From an uncultured Bacteroides sp. (lineage in GTDB: Bacteria > Bacteroidota > Bacteroidia > Bacteroidales > UBA11471), in the NCBI GenBank assembly GCA_905210875.1, contig CAJLYN010000161.1, positions 1 to 5,491 on the forward strand: 5,491 nucleotides of DNA, in the 5' to 3' direction. The position numbers were made by a program, and so were the translations under genes. The first letter of the stretch is position 1; every line of letters begins with the position of its first letter. The notes below the pieces were generated by a model that was given only the letters and a program-made list of their open reading frames with translations, was not told where the DNA came from and searched no databases. This document shows, in pieces, positions 1-4,937 of this stretch.

Positions 1-186
1 CGGCTTGCGGGTAAGCTGGGCGATGGCTTCAATCACGGGGAAGCCGAAAGAGATGTTCGGCACGAATACCCCGTCCATAATATCGAGGTGTAGCCAGTCG
101 GCCTTGCTGCGATTGATCATGTCGATGTCGGCTTGCAGGTTGGCAAAGTTGGCCGACAGGAGAGAGGGGGCGATAAGCGGTTTCAT
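1..186 (-). CDS. rpe: Ribulose-phosphate 3-epimerase, N-terminal part (gene runs off the left edge)
   Basis: This cytoplasmic enzyme interconverts D-ribulose 5-phosphate and D-xylulose 5-phosphate in the pentose phosphate pathway. Only the first 62 codons are in the window; the family is usually about 215-225 residues, so roughly 70% is missing beyond the left edge. Reading from the ATG (complement of 184-186) the protein begins MKPLIAPSLLSANFANL, the conserved first beta strand of the TIM barrel with the active-site serine near residue 8. It continues with WLHLDIMDGVFVPNISFG (residues 31-48), the family signature: His33 and Asp35 match the metal-binding and catalytic pair, and MDG-FVPN is nearly invariant. 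The start is the only ATG that gives the standard N-terminus. A promoter-like element lies about 25 nt upstream, so the gene can be transcribed independently of the sigma factor gene further upstream on the same strand. Identification is firm from the motifs; activity is inferred from the family. Confidence 0.95.
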   Translation of the reverse strand, partial: MKPLIAPSLLSANFANLQADIDMINRSKADWLHLDIMDGVFVPNISFGFPVIEAIAQLTRKP

Positions 187-195
187 GACAAGTGC

Positions 196-217
196 ATCTT
201 TGTAGTTACACAAAGAT
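196..217. repeat. Perfect 8-bp inverted repeat overlapping the rpe promoter
   Basis: The arms are ATCTTTGT (196-203) and ACAAAGAT (210-217), separated by six bases. The right arm coincides with the -7 element of the rpe promoter and the left arm with the expected transcription start region. It could be an operator for a dimeric regulator, or a chance by-product of two TCTTTG-like words facing each other. No regulator can be named. Confidence 0.5.
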
Positions 218-218
218 A
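211..218 (-). promoter_or_regulatory. Promoter -7 element for rpe
   Basis: On the minus strand this reads TATCTTTG, an exact match to the Bacteroidetes -7 consensus TAnnTTTG, 24 nt upstream of the rpe start codon. A -33 TTTG is not clear; a weak TTTCG lies at about the right distance (near 238-242). The element is embedded in a perfect inverted repeat (196-217). Assignment rests on motif and position only. Confidence 0.6.
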
Positions 219-234
219 CACCATAGAGTCGGAT

Positions 235-450
235 TTACGAAAAAGATTGTGCGAAAAAAATCAGTTCAGGGCATAGTGAGCCATCGAGCCGGCTGGTGGC
301 GGAGTGGGTGAGTAGGTACGTGCCGCCATTCTCAGAAGCATGAGTGTGGCGTTGCTCGGGCCACGAGGTGTTGTCTTCTTGTCGCATCCGGTCGAAGAGG
401 GAGTAGTTGTTTTTTTCATAGGCGGTACGTTTTTGCGTTACTATTATCAA
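235..450 (-). CDS. Doubtful small hypothetical protein (71 codons, TTG start)
   Basis: An open frame lies between the sigma factor gene and rpe on their strand, starting 42 nt after the sigma stop. It has no ATG at its beginning; the only upstream start in frame is a TTG, rare in this group. The first internal ATG (Met22, in FDRMRQEDN) would leave 50 residues. I do not recognise the product: it is polar at the N-terminus (QKRTAYEKNNYSLFDRMR), with no signal peptide, membrane segment or known motif. Many codons in the first half end in C or G, as in the neighbouring genes, which is the only argument for coding. Against it, the TTG lies in the loop of a strong hairpin (421-462), and the frame is open upstream only back to a TAG near the sigma stop. 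It may be a decayed gene, a small lineage-specific gene, or non-coding 3' sequence. Confidence 0.25.
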   Translation of the reverse strand: MIIVTQKRTAYEKNNYSLFDRMRQEDNTSWPEQRHTHASENGGTYLLTHSATSRLDGSLCPELIFFAQSFS

Positions 451-462
451 AACGTATACGCC
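421..462. repeat. Strong inverted repeat (hairpin) downstream of the sigma factor gene
   Basis: TACGTTTT (426-433) pairs perfectly with AAAACGTA (449-456). The stem extends through a G-T wobble (425/457) and, after one bulged base (458), through GGCG/CGCC (421-424 with 459-462), giving about 13 pairs around a 15-base loop. In the sigma factor transcript it would form about 30 nt after the stop codon. No run of Ts follows on either strand, so it is not a standard intrinsic terminator; it could stabilise the mRNA 3' end or assist termination. Confidence 0.55.
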
Positions 463-492
463 TGCCGGTTTAGTATGTTTCTATCCTCTTTT

Positions 493-1086
493 TTAGAAAG
501 AAAGTTGTATTTGATGGTCTTCGGCCATTTTTCTTATGTTGAGCAGTGCATAGCGCATGCGTCCGAGGGCCGTGTTGATACTTACCTGTGTGGCGTCGGC
601 TATCTCCTTGAAGCTCATGTTTTTGTAGTATCGCATGATAAGCACTTCGCGTTGGTTCTCGGGCAGAGCAGCTACCAGTCGGCGTATGTCGGCGTGTATC
701 TGGCGGGTGATGATGGAGTCTTCTATGGTACCTTCGCTCAGCTCCTTGCGGTTGAAGATGTCTTTTTCTTCGTTTTCACCGTTCGATACGAGATTCTCGT
801 TCCGTTCCTGTCGGTAGTGGTCGATAATGAGGTTGTGGGCGATGCGGGTTACCCACGACGAAAATTTGCCCGCCTCTACATAGCGGCCCTGCTTGATGGT
901 CGTTATTACCTTGACAAAGGTCTCCTGGAAGATATCTTCGGTGAGATCATTGTCTTTGACGGTGTAGAATATGTAAGAGTAGATACGATTTTTGTATCGT
1001 GTCAGCAAAATGTCGAATGCCTGGTTGTTACCCTCTGAATACAATACTACCAACTCTTCGTCGGATAGTTTTGATAAATACTTCAT
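493..1086 (-). CDS. ECF-type RNA polymerase sigma factor (sigma-70 family)
   Basis: A complete 197-residue group 4 (extracytoplasmic function) sigma factor that would direct core RNA polymerase to a set of promoters. Sigma region 2 covers about residues 20-95: DIFQETFVKV (51-60) is the core-binding helix of region 2.2, and FSSWVTRIAHNLIIDHYR (75-92) is the region 2.3/2.4 helix that melts and reads the -10 element. A charged linker (about 96-125, NGENEEKD) follows. Region 4 covers about 130-190, with LPENQREVLIMRYY (141-154) and the helix-turn-helix MSFKEIADATQVSINTALGR (157-176), which reads the -35 element. Length is normal and region 1 and region 3 are absent, as expected for the class. The start is an ATG at the complement of 1084-1086, preceded by a strong promoter. 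No anti-sigma gene (FecR-like or zinc-binding) is adjacent, and no TonB-dependent transporter is near, which argues against the iron or glycan trans-envelope type. The N-terminus SKLSDEELVVLY and the ITTI-QGRY stretch resemble a sigma factor conserved across Bacteroidales; its regulon is not evident here. Confidence 0.95.
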   Translation of the reverse strand: MKYLSKLSDEELVVLYSEGNNQAFDILLTRYKNRIYSYIFYTVKDNDLTEDIFQETFVKVITTIKQGRYVEAGKFSSWVTRIAHNLIIDHYRQERNENLVSNGENEEKDIFNRKELSEGTIEDSIITRQIHADIRRLVAALPENQREVLIMRYYKNMSFKEIADATQVSINTALGRMRYALLNIRKMAEDHQIQLSF

Positions 1087-1170
1087 TATGGCTAAAAATT
1101 GGTTTCAGAGTAGTATTTTTTCGATAGGCAATCAGTGTTTAGTTACGATACATTTTTTATTTTTACCCTG

Positions 1171-1202
1171 CAAACATAGAGAATCGTTTTCAGAAAAACA
1201 AA
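1171..1202 (-). promoter_or_regulatory. Bacteroidetes-type promoter for the ECF sigma factor gene
   Basis: On the minus strand TTTG (complement of 1199-1202) and TATGTTTG (complement of 1171-1178) are separated by 20 nt. This matches both the -33 TTTG and -7 TAnnTTTG elements recognised by the primary sigma factor of Bacteroidetes, at normal spacing. Transcription would start near 1165, giving a 5' leader of about 80 nt before the sigma start codon. This is the best promoter match in the window. Confidence 0.75.
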
Positions 1203-1260
1203 CTTTTGTGTCGTTTTTTTGTTTTTAAAACATTTGGAGTGGCTGAGGAAGAAAAGAGCC

Positions 1261-1268
1261 TAATTTTG
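1261..1268 (+). promoter_or_regulatory. Possible second, distal -7 element for the nucleotidyltransferase gene
   Basis: TAATTTTG matches TAnnTTTG and sits 109 nt before the start codon at 1378. A TTTG at 1233-1236 is 24 nt upstream, a little too far for the normal -33 spacing, so this is weaker than the proximal site. The rest of the 1087-1377 intergenic region is AT-rich and shows no gene. Confidence 0.25.
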
Positions 1269-1332
1269 AGCGGGTTTCTCCATTTGGATAAAAATAGAAA
1301 GATGATGTCGTCGATGTCGAGAAAATAATCGT

Positions 1333-1340
1333 TATCTTTG
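1333..1340 (+). promoter_or_regulatory. Promoter -7 element for the nucleotidyltransferase gene
   Basis: TATCTTTG, an exact TAnnTTTG match, lies 37 nt upstream of the ATG at 1378. Initiation would give an AT-rich leader of about 30 nt with no Shine-Dalgarno site, typical of this phylum. No good -33 TTTG is present; that position holds a 9-bp near-repeat (1304-1321) instead, which may mean the promoter needs an activator. Confidence 0.65.
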
Positions 1341-1377
1341 CTTATCTTAAAATTCAAACTGAAAAAATAACGCTTAT

Positions 1378-2277
1378 ATGAAACCTACACTTTTTGTTTT
1401 GGCCGCCGGTATGGGCAGCCGTTACGGTGGGCTTAAACAGCTCGACGGACTGGGTCCTAATGGCGAAACCATCATGGACTATTCGATTTACGACGCCATT
1501 CGGGGTGGATTTGGCAAGGTCGTTTTTGTCATACGTCATCTCTTCGAAGAAGATTTTCGGGAAAAAATCATCAAGAAATATGCTCACGTCATACCCGTTG
1601 AGTTGGTCTTTCAGGAACTTGACTATCTTCCGGCCGGCTTTACCGTGCCCGAGGGCCGCGTAAAACCTTGGGGTACCAATCACGCCGTACTCATGGGTAA
1701 AGATGTTATCAAGGAACCCTTTGCCGTAATAAATGCCGACGACTTCTACGGTCGCGACAGTTTTGCCGTCATTGCCGATTATCTCAAAAACCTCGATGGC
1801 AAGCACGACGACTACTGCATGGTGGGCTATCGGGTAGGGAATACCCTCTCCGAGAGCGGTGCAGTTTCGCGCGGAATATGTGAGACCGACTCGAACGGCT
1901 ACCTTACCTCGGTGGTTGAGCGCACCCAGATTGAGCGACGCGGCGGACAAGTCATGTATAAGGATGGTGAAGCTTGGGTGGCTGTCGACGAGAATACTCC
2001 TGTCTCGATGAACATGTGGGGATTCACACCCGACTATTTCCGCCATTCCGAAGAATATTTTATCAACTTCCTTCGCGAGAATGCCGGTAACATCAAGGCC
2101 GAATACTTCATTCCGCTTATGGTCAATTACCTTATTACAAATAAAATATCGACCGTCAAAGTGCTTGATACGACGGCTAAATGGTTTGGTGTCACCTATG
2201 CCGAAGACCGTCCCTCGGTAGTGGCTCAGATACGTGCGCTCATCGATGCCGGCGAATATCCCGAAAAACTTTTCTGA
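1378..2277 (+). CDS. Nucleotidyltransferase (sugar-phosphate NTP-transferase family)
   Basis: A 299-residue cytoplasmic enzyme of the NTP_transferase fold, which joins a nucleoside triphosphate to a sugar phosphate, releasing pyrophosphate and a nucleotide-sugar. The N-terminal LAAGMGSRYGGLKQ (residues 8-21) is the nucleotide-binding signature, with Arg15 and Lys20 as the expected phosphate contacts. PWGTNHAVL (97-105) is the loop that in relatives contacts the base, INADDFYG (118-125) carries the metal-binding aspartate region, and MNMWGF (211-216) and KWFGVTYAEDRP (268-279) are further conserved sugar-side segments. The protein ends soon after the catalytic domain, so there is no left-handed beta-helix acetyltransferase domain like GlmU. 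It is therefore closer to single-domain UDP- or dTDP-glucose pyrophosphorylase-like proteins; the true sugar and nucleotide cannot be read from the sequence. The start is the first ATG after the promoter and gives the family N-terminus directly. Flanked by its own promoter and terminator, it is probably monocistronic, with no glycosyltransferase or sugar-kinase neighbour in view. Confidence 0.9.
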   Translation: MKPTLFVLAAGMGSRYGGLKQLDGLGPNGETIMDYSIYDAIRGGFGKVVFVIRHLFEEDFREKIIKKYAHVIPVELVFQELDYLPAGFTVPEGRVKPWGTNHAVLMGKDVIKEPFAVINADDFYGRDSFAVIADYLKNLDGKHDDYCMVGYRVGNTLSESGAVSRGICETDSNGYLTSVVERTQIERRGGQVMYKDGEAWVAVDENTPVSMNMWGFTPDYFRHSEEYFINFLRENAGNIKAEYFIPLMVNYLITNKISTVKVLDTTAKWFGVTYAEDRPSVVAQIRALIDAGEYPEKLF

Positions 2278-2302
2278 TACTTTGATGTAGTAAAAACATA
2301 GA

Positions 2303-2344
2303 AGGGTCAGTCCTACTTCAGGTTAGGGTTGGCCCTCTTTTTTT
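2303..2344 (+). terminator. Intrinsic terminator of the nucleotidyltransferase gene
   Basis: AGGGTCAGTCCTA (2303-2315) pairs with TAGGGTTGGCCCT (2324-2336) in a 13-pair stem with three G-T wobbles and an 8-base loop, followed by one C and seven Ts (2338-2344). It begins 25 nt after the stop codon and separates this gene from the envelope cluster. Confidence 0.9.
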
Positions 2345-2386
2345 AATAAAAATAAATATATATCACCTTATTTACTATAAAAATTG

Positions 2387-2394
2387 TATTTTTG
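2387..2394 (+). promoter_or_regulatory. Promoter -7 element for the envelope gene cluster
   Basis: TATTTTTG matches TAnnTTTG, inside a very AT-rich stretch (2341-2392) just after the preceding terminator and 28 nt before the ATG at 2423. No clear -33 TTTG is seen. Its position rules out the longer reading frame that begins with TTG at 2384, because that codon would lie upstream of the transcription start. Confidence 0.65.
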
Positions 2395-2422
2395 CAAAAC
2401 AGGATCTTTTTCTGAGTTTTTT

Positions 2423-4261
2423 ATGATTAAAAAAACAGCCGTTTGTTTACTTATAGTATTTTGTGCCGTATTGGGAATTTCGGCACAAAGTATATCGGAG
2501 ATAAAGGATAGTAAAGCATATCTCTGGGGAGAAGGGCGGGGAATAACTCTTACCGAGGCCGACCGCGCAGCGTTGGACGACCTGATAACTCAGATATCTG
2601 TTACCGTAGAAAGCCGATACAGCAAGGTCGACGAAAATATTGTAGTGAAGGAGGGGGTCAGTACACAGAGTTCGTTCAAGGCCGTGTTGCAGACCTATTC
2701 CAACGCCACATTGCAGAATACCGAACGTTTTGTTATCAGCAACGAGCCCGATGCACATGTGTTCCGTTTTGTGAAAAAAACCGATGTTGACCGCATTTTT
2801 GCATCGCGCCGTACCAAGGTCGAAGACATGGTATCGTTTGCTTTGCGGGCTCGAAACGACGGTAAGATTGATGAAGCCTTACGGAATCTTTATTGGGCCT
2901 ACTGCCTTCTGAAAAGTCTCCCATCTTCCTCTGAAATAACCTATGACAAGCAAGGTCAGTCGTGCTTGCTGATAACCTGGATTCCCGAGCAGATCAGACA
3001 GATTTTTTCGTCAATAAAGATTACTCGCCAAGCAACACCCGACGAAGAATCGAAGAATTTTGTGTTGCTGAATATCACTTGTGATGGAAAACCGGTGAGC
3101 AGTTTCGACTACACCTATTTCGATGGCCGCAATTGGAGCAACATTTACAGTGCCAAAGATGGGCTGGGTGTGATAGAGTTGTTGCCAGGCATGGCTACCG
3201 ACAATATACAAATACGATGTGAATATGAATTTGCCGGTGAGGCGCATATCGACAAGGAGATAGAGAGCGTCGTCAAGGTTATGAAAGGAACGGCGTTCAG
3301 AGATGCCTACATCTGGGTGCATCGTACGGCCGAGCCGCAGATGGCCACAGCCACTTGTACCCCTTCGGTTACCTCTGAGGTTGCCGCGACGGCTCCGGAG
3401 ATTGCTAATGCGGTCGAGATTAGTTGTCTCGAAGGGGAGGCTGCGGAGTGTTATGAAGAGCGAATCGACAGTATACTTGATGCCGTACAGAGCAAGCGTT
3501 ATGACATGGTGAGACCTCTCTTTACCGAGCAGGGCTGGGATATGTTTGAGCGCCTGCTTGCCTATGGTCGTGCCCGTCTGTTGGATACCCCTTCTCTGAG
3601 TTTTATTGAGGCCGATGACAAGGTTATCTGCCGGAGTGTACCGATGAGTTTCTCTTTTGCAAACAATAATCGTAAGTTTGTCGAAGACATCGTCTTCACG
3701 TTTGATGAAGAGAAAAAGGTTGAGAGTCTTGCTTTCGGCCTGGGACAGGAGGCGATGGAAGATATTCTGTACCATTCGGTATGGGCCGAGAGGTCTCGTA
3801 TATTTCTCATGAGTTTTCTCGAAAACTACAAGACAGCCTATGCCCTGAAACGGCTCGATTACATTCGCGACATCTTCGACGATAATGCCGTCATCATTAC
3901 CGGTGCGGTAACCCGGCGCATTACGGGCGATGTGGAGTTGAACAGCTATCGCACCAACCAGTATGTCCGATACAACCGACAGACCAAGGACCAGTATCTC
4001 CGCAATCTGGCCCGCTGTTTCGACAGCAACGAGTTTATCAACATACGCTTCGGCAACAACGATGTGGTGAAGGCTGGAGCCGGTGGAGAGCTTTATGGTA
4101 TACAGATAAAGCAGGACTATTACAGTACCAATTATGGAGACCAGGGCTATCTCTTCCTGATGGTCGATCTCAACGACCCCGACAGACCTGTCATCAAGGT
4201 GCGTACCTGGCAACCCGAGAAAGACCCCAATTTCGGCCTTTACGATATAGGAATGTTTTGA
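2423..4261 (+). CDS. Secreted LPP20-like protein with probable NTF2-like C-terminal domains
   Basis: A 612-residue exported protein of unknown function. Residues 1-21 are a signal peptide (MIKK, a hydrophobic core, then GISA before Gln22); there is no lipobox cysteine, so the mature protein is probably soluble in the periplasm or part of a complex. Residues 25-130 resemble the LPP20/FlgT N-terminal fold: AYLWGEGRGITLTEADRAAL (32-51), then an amphipathic helix (LITQISVTVESRY) and a beta-rich part ending DVDRIFASRR. A helical stretch (131-165) and a beta-rich, Ig-like region (about 195-290, DGKPVSSFDYTYFDG) follow. Residues 302-332 are an Ala/Thr/Pro-rich linker. The C-terminal half looks like two related alpha+beta modules of NTF2-like type: 345-450 (ILDAVQSKRYDMVRPLFTEQ) and 455-605 (LENYKTAYALKRLDYIRDIF, then GYLFLMVDLNDPDRPVIKVR). 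The start is the first ATG after the promoter. It leads a same-strand cluster with two more exported genes, 63 nt to the next. Domain assignments are by eye; the LPP20 link is fairly good, the NTF2 link is inference. Confidence 0.85.
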   Translation: MIKKTAVCLLIVFCAVLGISAQSISEIKDSKAYLWGEGRGITLTEADRAALDDLITQISVTVESRYSKVDENIVVKEGVSTQSSFKAVLQTYSNATLQNTERFVISNEPDAHVFRFVKKTDVDRIFASRRTKVEDMVSFALRARNDGKIDEALRNLYWAYCLLKSLPSSSEITYDKQGQSCLLITWIPEQIRQIFSSIKITRQATPDEESKNFVLLNITCDGKPVSSFDYTYFDGRNWSNIYSAKDGLGVIELLPGMATDNIQIRCEYEFAGEAHIDKEIESVVKVMKGTAFRDAYIWVHRTAEPQMATATCTPSVTSEVAATAPEIANAVEISCLEGEAAECYEERIDSILDAVQSKRYDMVRPLFTEQGWDMFERLLAYGRARLLDTPSLSFIEADDKVICRSVPMSFSFANNNRKFVEDIVFTFDEEKKVESLAFGLGQEAMEDILYHSVWAERSRIFLMSFLENYKTAYALKRLDYIRDIFDDNAVIITGAVTRRITGDVELNSYRTNQYVRYNRQTKDQYLRNLARCFDSNEFINIRFGNNDVVKAGAGGELYGIQIKQDYYSTNYGDQGYLFLMVDLNDPDRPVIKVRTWQPEKDPNFGLYDIGMF

Positions 4262-4291
4262 TAGAGAAATAAACCCCATCTATTCATTAAA

Positions 4292-4317
4292 AGTTGTGCC
4301 CGACACAATTCAGGGCA
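4292..4317 (+). other. Intercistronic hairpin with two competing pairings
   Basis: In the 63-nt gap before the lipoprotein gene, AGTTGTG (4292-4298) can pair with CACAATT (4304-4310), seven pairs including one G-T, around loop CCCGA. Alternatively TGCCC (4297-4301) can pair with GGGCA (4313-4317). The two exclude each other because they share bases. No T run follows, so it is not a terminator. It ends 7 nt before the ATG and could influence translation or mRNA processing, though short stems like these also arise by chance. Confidence 0.3.
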
Positions 4318-4324
4318 GTAGATT

Positions 4325-4873
4325 ATGAGACGAATTTTTATGATGGCATTGGTTATCGCAGCTGTGGGCCTGGTATCAAGTTGCGGCAGTTCCAAGACAG
4401 CACAGTCTGAGGTATATGAAACCCCCTGCTCGGGTCCCGGATTCCGTACCGAAGCATCGCATTTCAGAGCATCGGCATCGGCCATCGCCGGTAACGAAGA
4501 TGTAGCCCGCAAGCAGGCTACGGCATCGGCCCGTCAGGAGTTGGCAACGATTATCAACACGACCATCAAGGCAGTGGCCGACAATTATGCCAAAAATTAT
4601 GTCAAAGGCGAAGAAGCTGAGAGTACCCAACGTTATGAAGACCTGGGCCGCACTGTTGTAAACCAACGCCTCACCGGCTCGCACACGATATGCGAGAAAT
4701 ATCGCAAAAATGCCAACGGCACCTACACCTGCTATGTGTGCGTGGAGCTGGCTTCCGAAGATGTGCTGGCAGCCTTGAATAGCTCGATAAGCGATGACTC
4801 GAAACTTCGCATCGACTATGACTACGAAAAGTTCAAGAAAGTATTCGAAGAAGAGATGGCCAAAATGCAATAA
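4325..4873 (+). CDS. LPP20 family lipoprotein
   Basis: A 182-residue predicted lipoprotein. The N-terminus MRRIFMMALVIAAVGLVSSC is a type II signal peptide: two arginines, a hydrophobic core and the lipobox VSSC with acylated Cys20, so the mature protein (CGSSKTAQSE) should be anchored in the membrane. The next residues are not the acidic lipoprotein export signal used for surface display in Bacteroides, so periplasm-facing anchoring is more likely (inference). Residues 40-160 fit the LPP20 family: ASAIAGNEDVARKQATASAR (51-70) and the following helix (ELATIINTTIKAVADNYAKN), then a strand-rich part with GTYTCYVCVEL (132-142). The C-terminus is a charged helix (YEKFKKVFEEEMAKMQ). Family length is about 150-200 residues. 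It follows the large LPP20-like gene by 63 nt with no promoter visible between, so co-transcription is likely, and is followed at once by a strong terminator-like hairpin. Function is unknown; relatives occur beside curli-type or flagellar envelope genes. Confidence 0.88.
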   Translation: MRRIFMMALVIAAVGLVSSCGSSKTAQSEVYETPCSGPGFRTEASHFRASASAIAGNEDVARKQATASARQELATIINTTIKAVADNYAKNYVKGEEAESTQRYEDLGRTVVNQRLTGSHTICEKYRKNANGTYTCYVCVELASEDVLAALNSSISDDSKLRIDYDYEKFKKVFEEEMAKMQ

Positions 4874-4890
4874 TCGCATAGCCCTGTAAC

Positions 4891-4927
4891 AGGGGAGAGG
4901 TATCGTGAAGGATACCTCTCCTTTCTT
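4891..4927 (+). terminator. Terminator-like hairpin between the lipoprotein gene and the third gene (probable attenuator)
   Basis: GGAGAGGTATC (4894-4904) pairs perfectly with GATACCTCTCC (4911-4921): 11 pairs, loop GTGAAG. Three more weak pairs (4891-4893 with 4922-4924) are possible, and TTTCTT follows at 4922-4927. It starts 18-20 nt after the lipoprotein stop codon and ends about 11 nt before the ATG of the next gene, so no promoter fits between. A smaller hairpin, CCCTG-TAA-CAGGG (4882-4894), abuts it. Partial readthrough would give lower expression of the third gene. Confidence 0.75.
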
Positions 4928-4937
4928 CATTGTATCG

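Noticed and set aside
235..340. Possible terminator for the sigma transcript near the T run at about 255-261 (minus strand)
   Set aside because: A run of seven Ts exists on the minus strand, but the sequence before it forms only 3-4 bp stems, too weak to call.
421..462. Inverted repeat as an integron attC site or insertion-sequence end
   Set aside because: No core-site consensus, no integrase or transposase and no flanking direct repeat is visible.
340..1038. Plus-strand open frame of 232 codons opposite the sigma factor gene
   Set aside because: The minus strand encodes a full ECF sigma factor with recognisable regions 2 and 4; the plus-strand translation is a Val/Phe/Tyr-rich shadow with no recognisable domain.
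1354..2046. Minus-strand open frame of 230 codons
   Set aside because: Antisense to the nucleotidyltransferase, whose motifs are unmistakable; it also runs over that gene's start.
3011..4279. Minus-strand open frame of 422 codons
   Set aside because: It lies opposite the signal-peptide-bearing LPP20-like gene. Its translation has no signal or motif, and long antisense frames are expected when sense codon use is biased.
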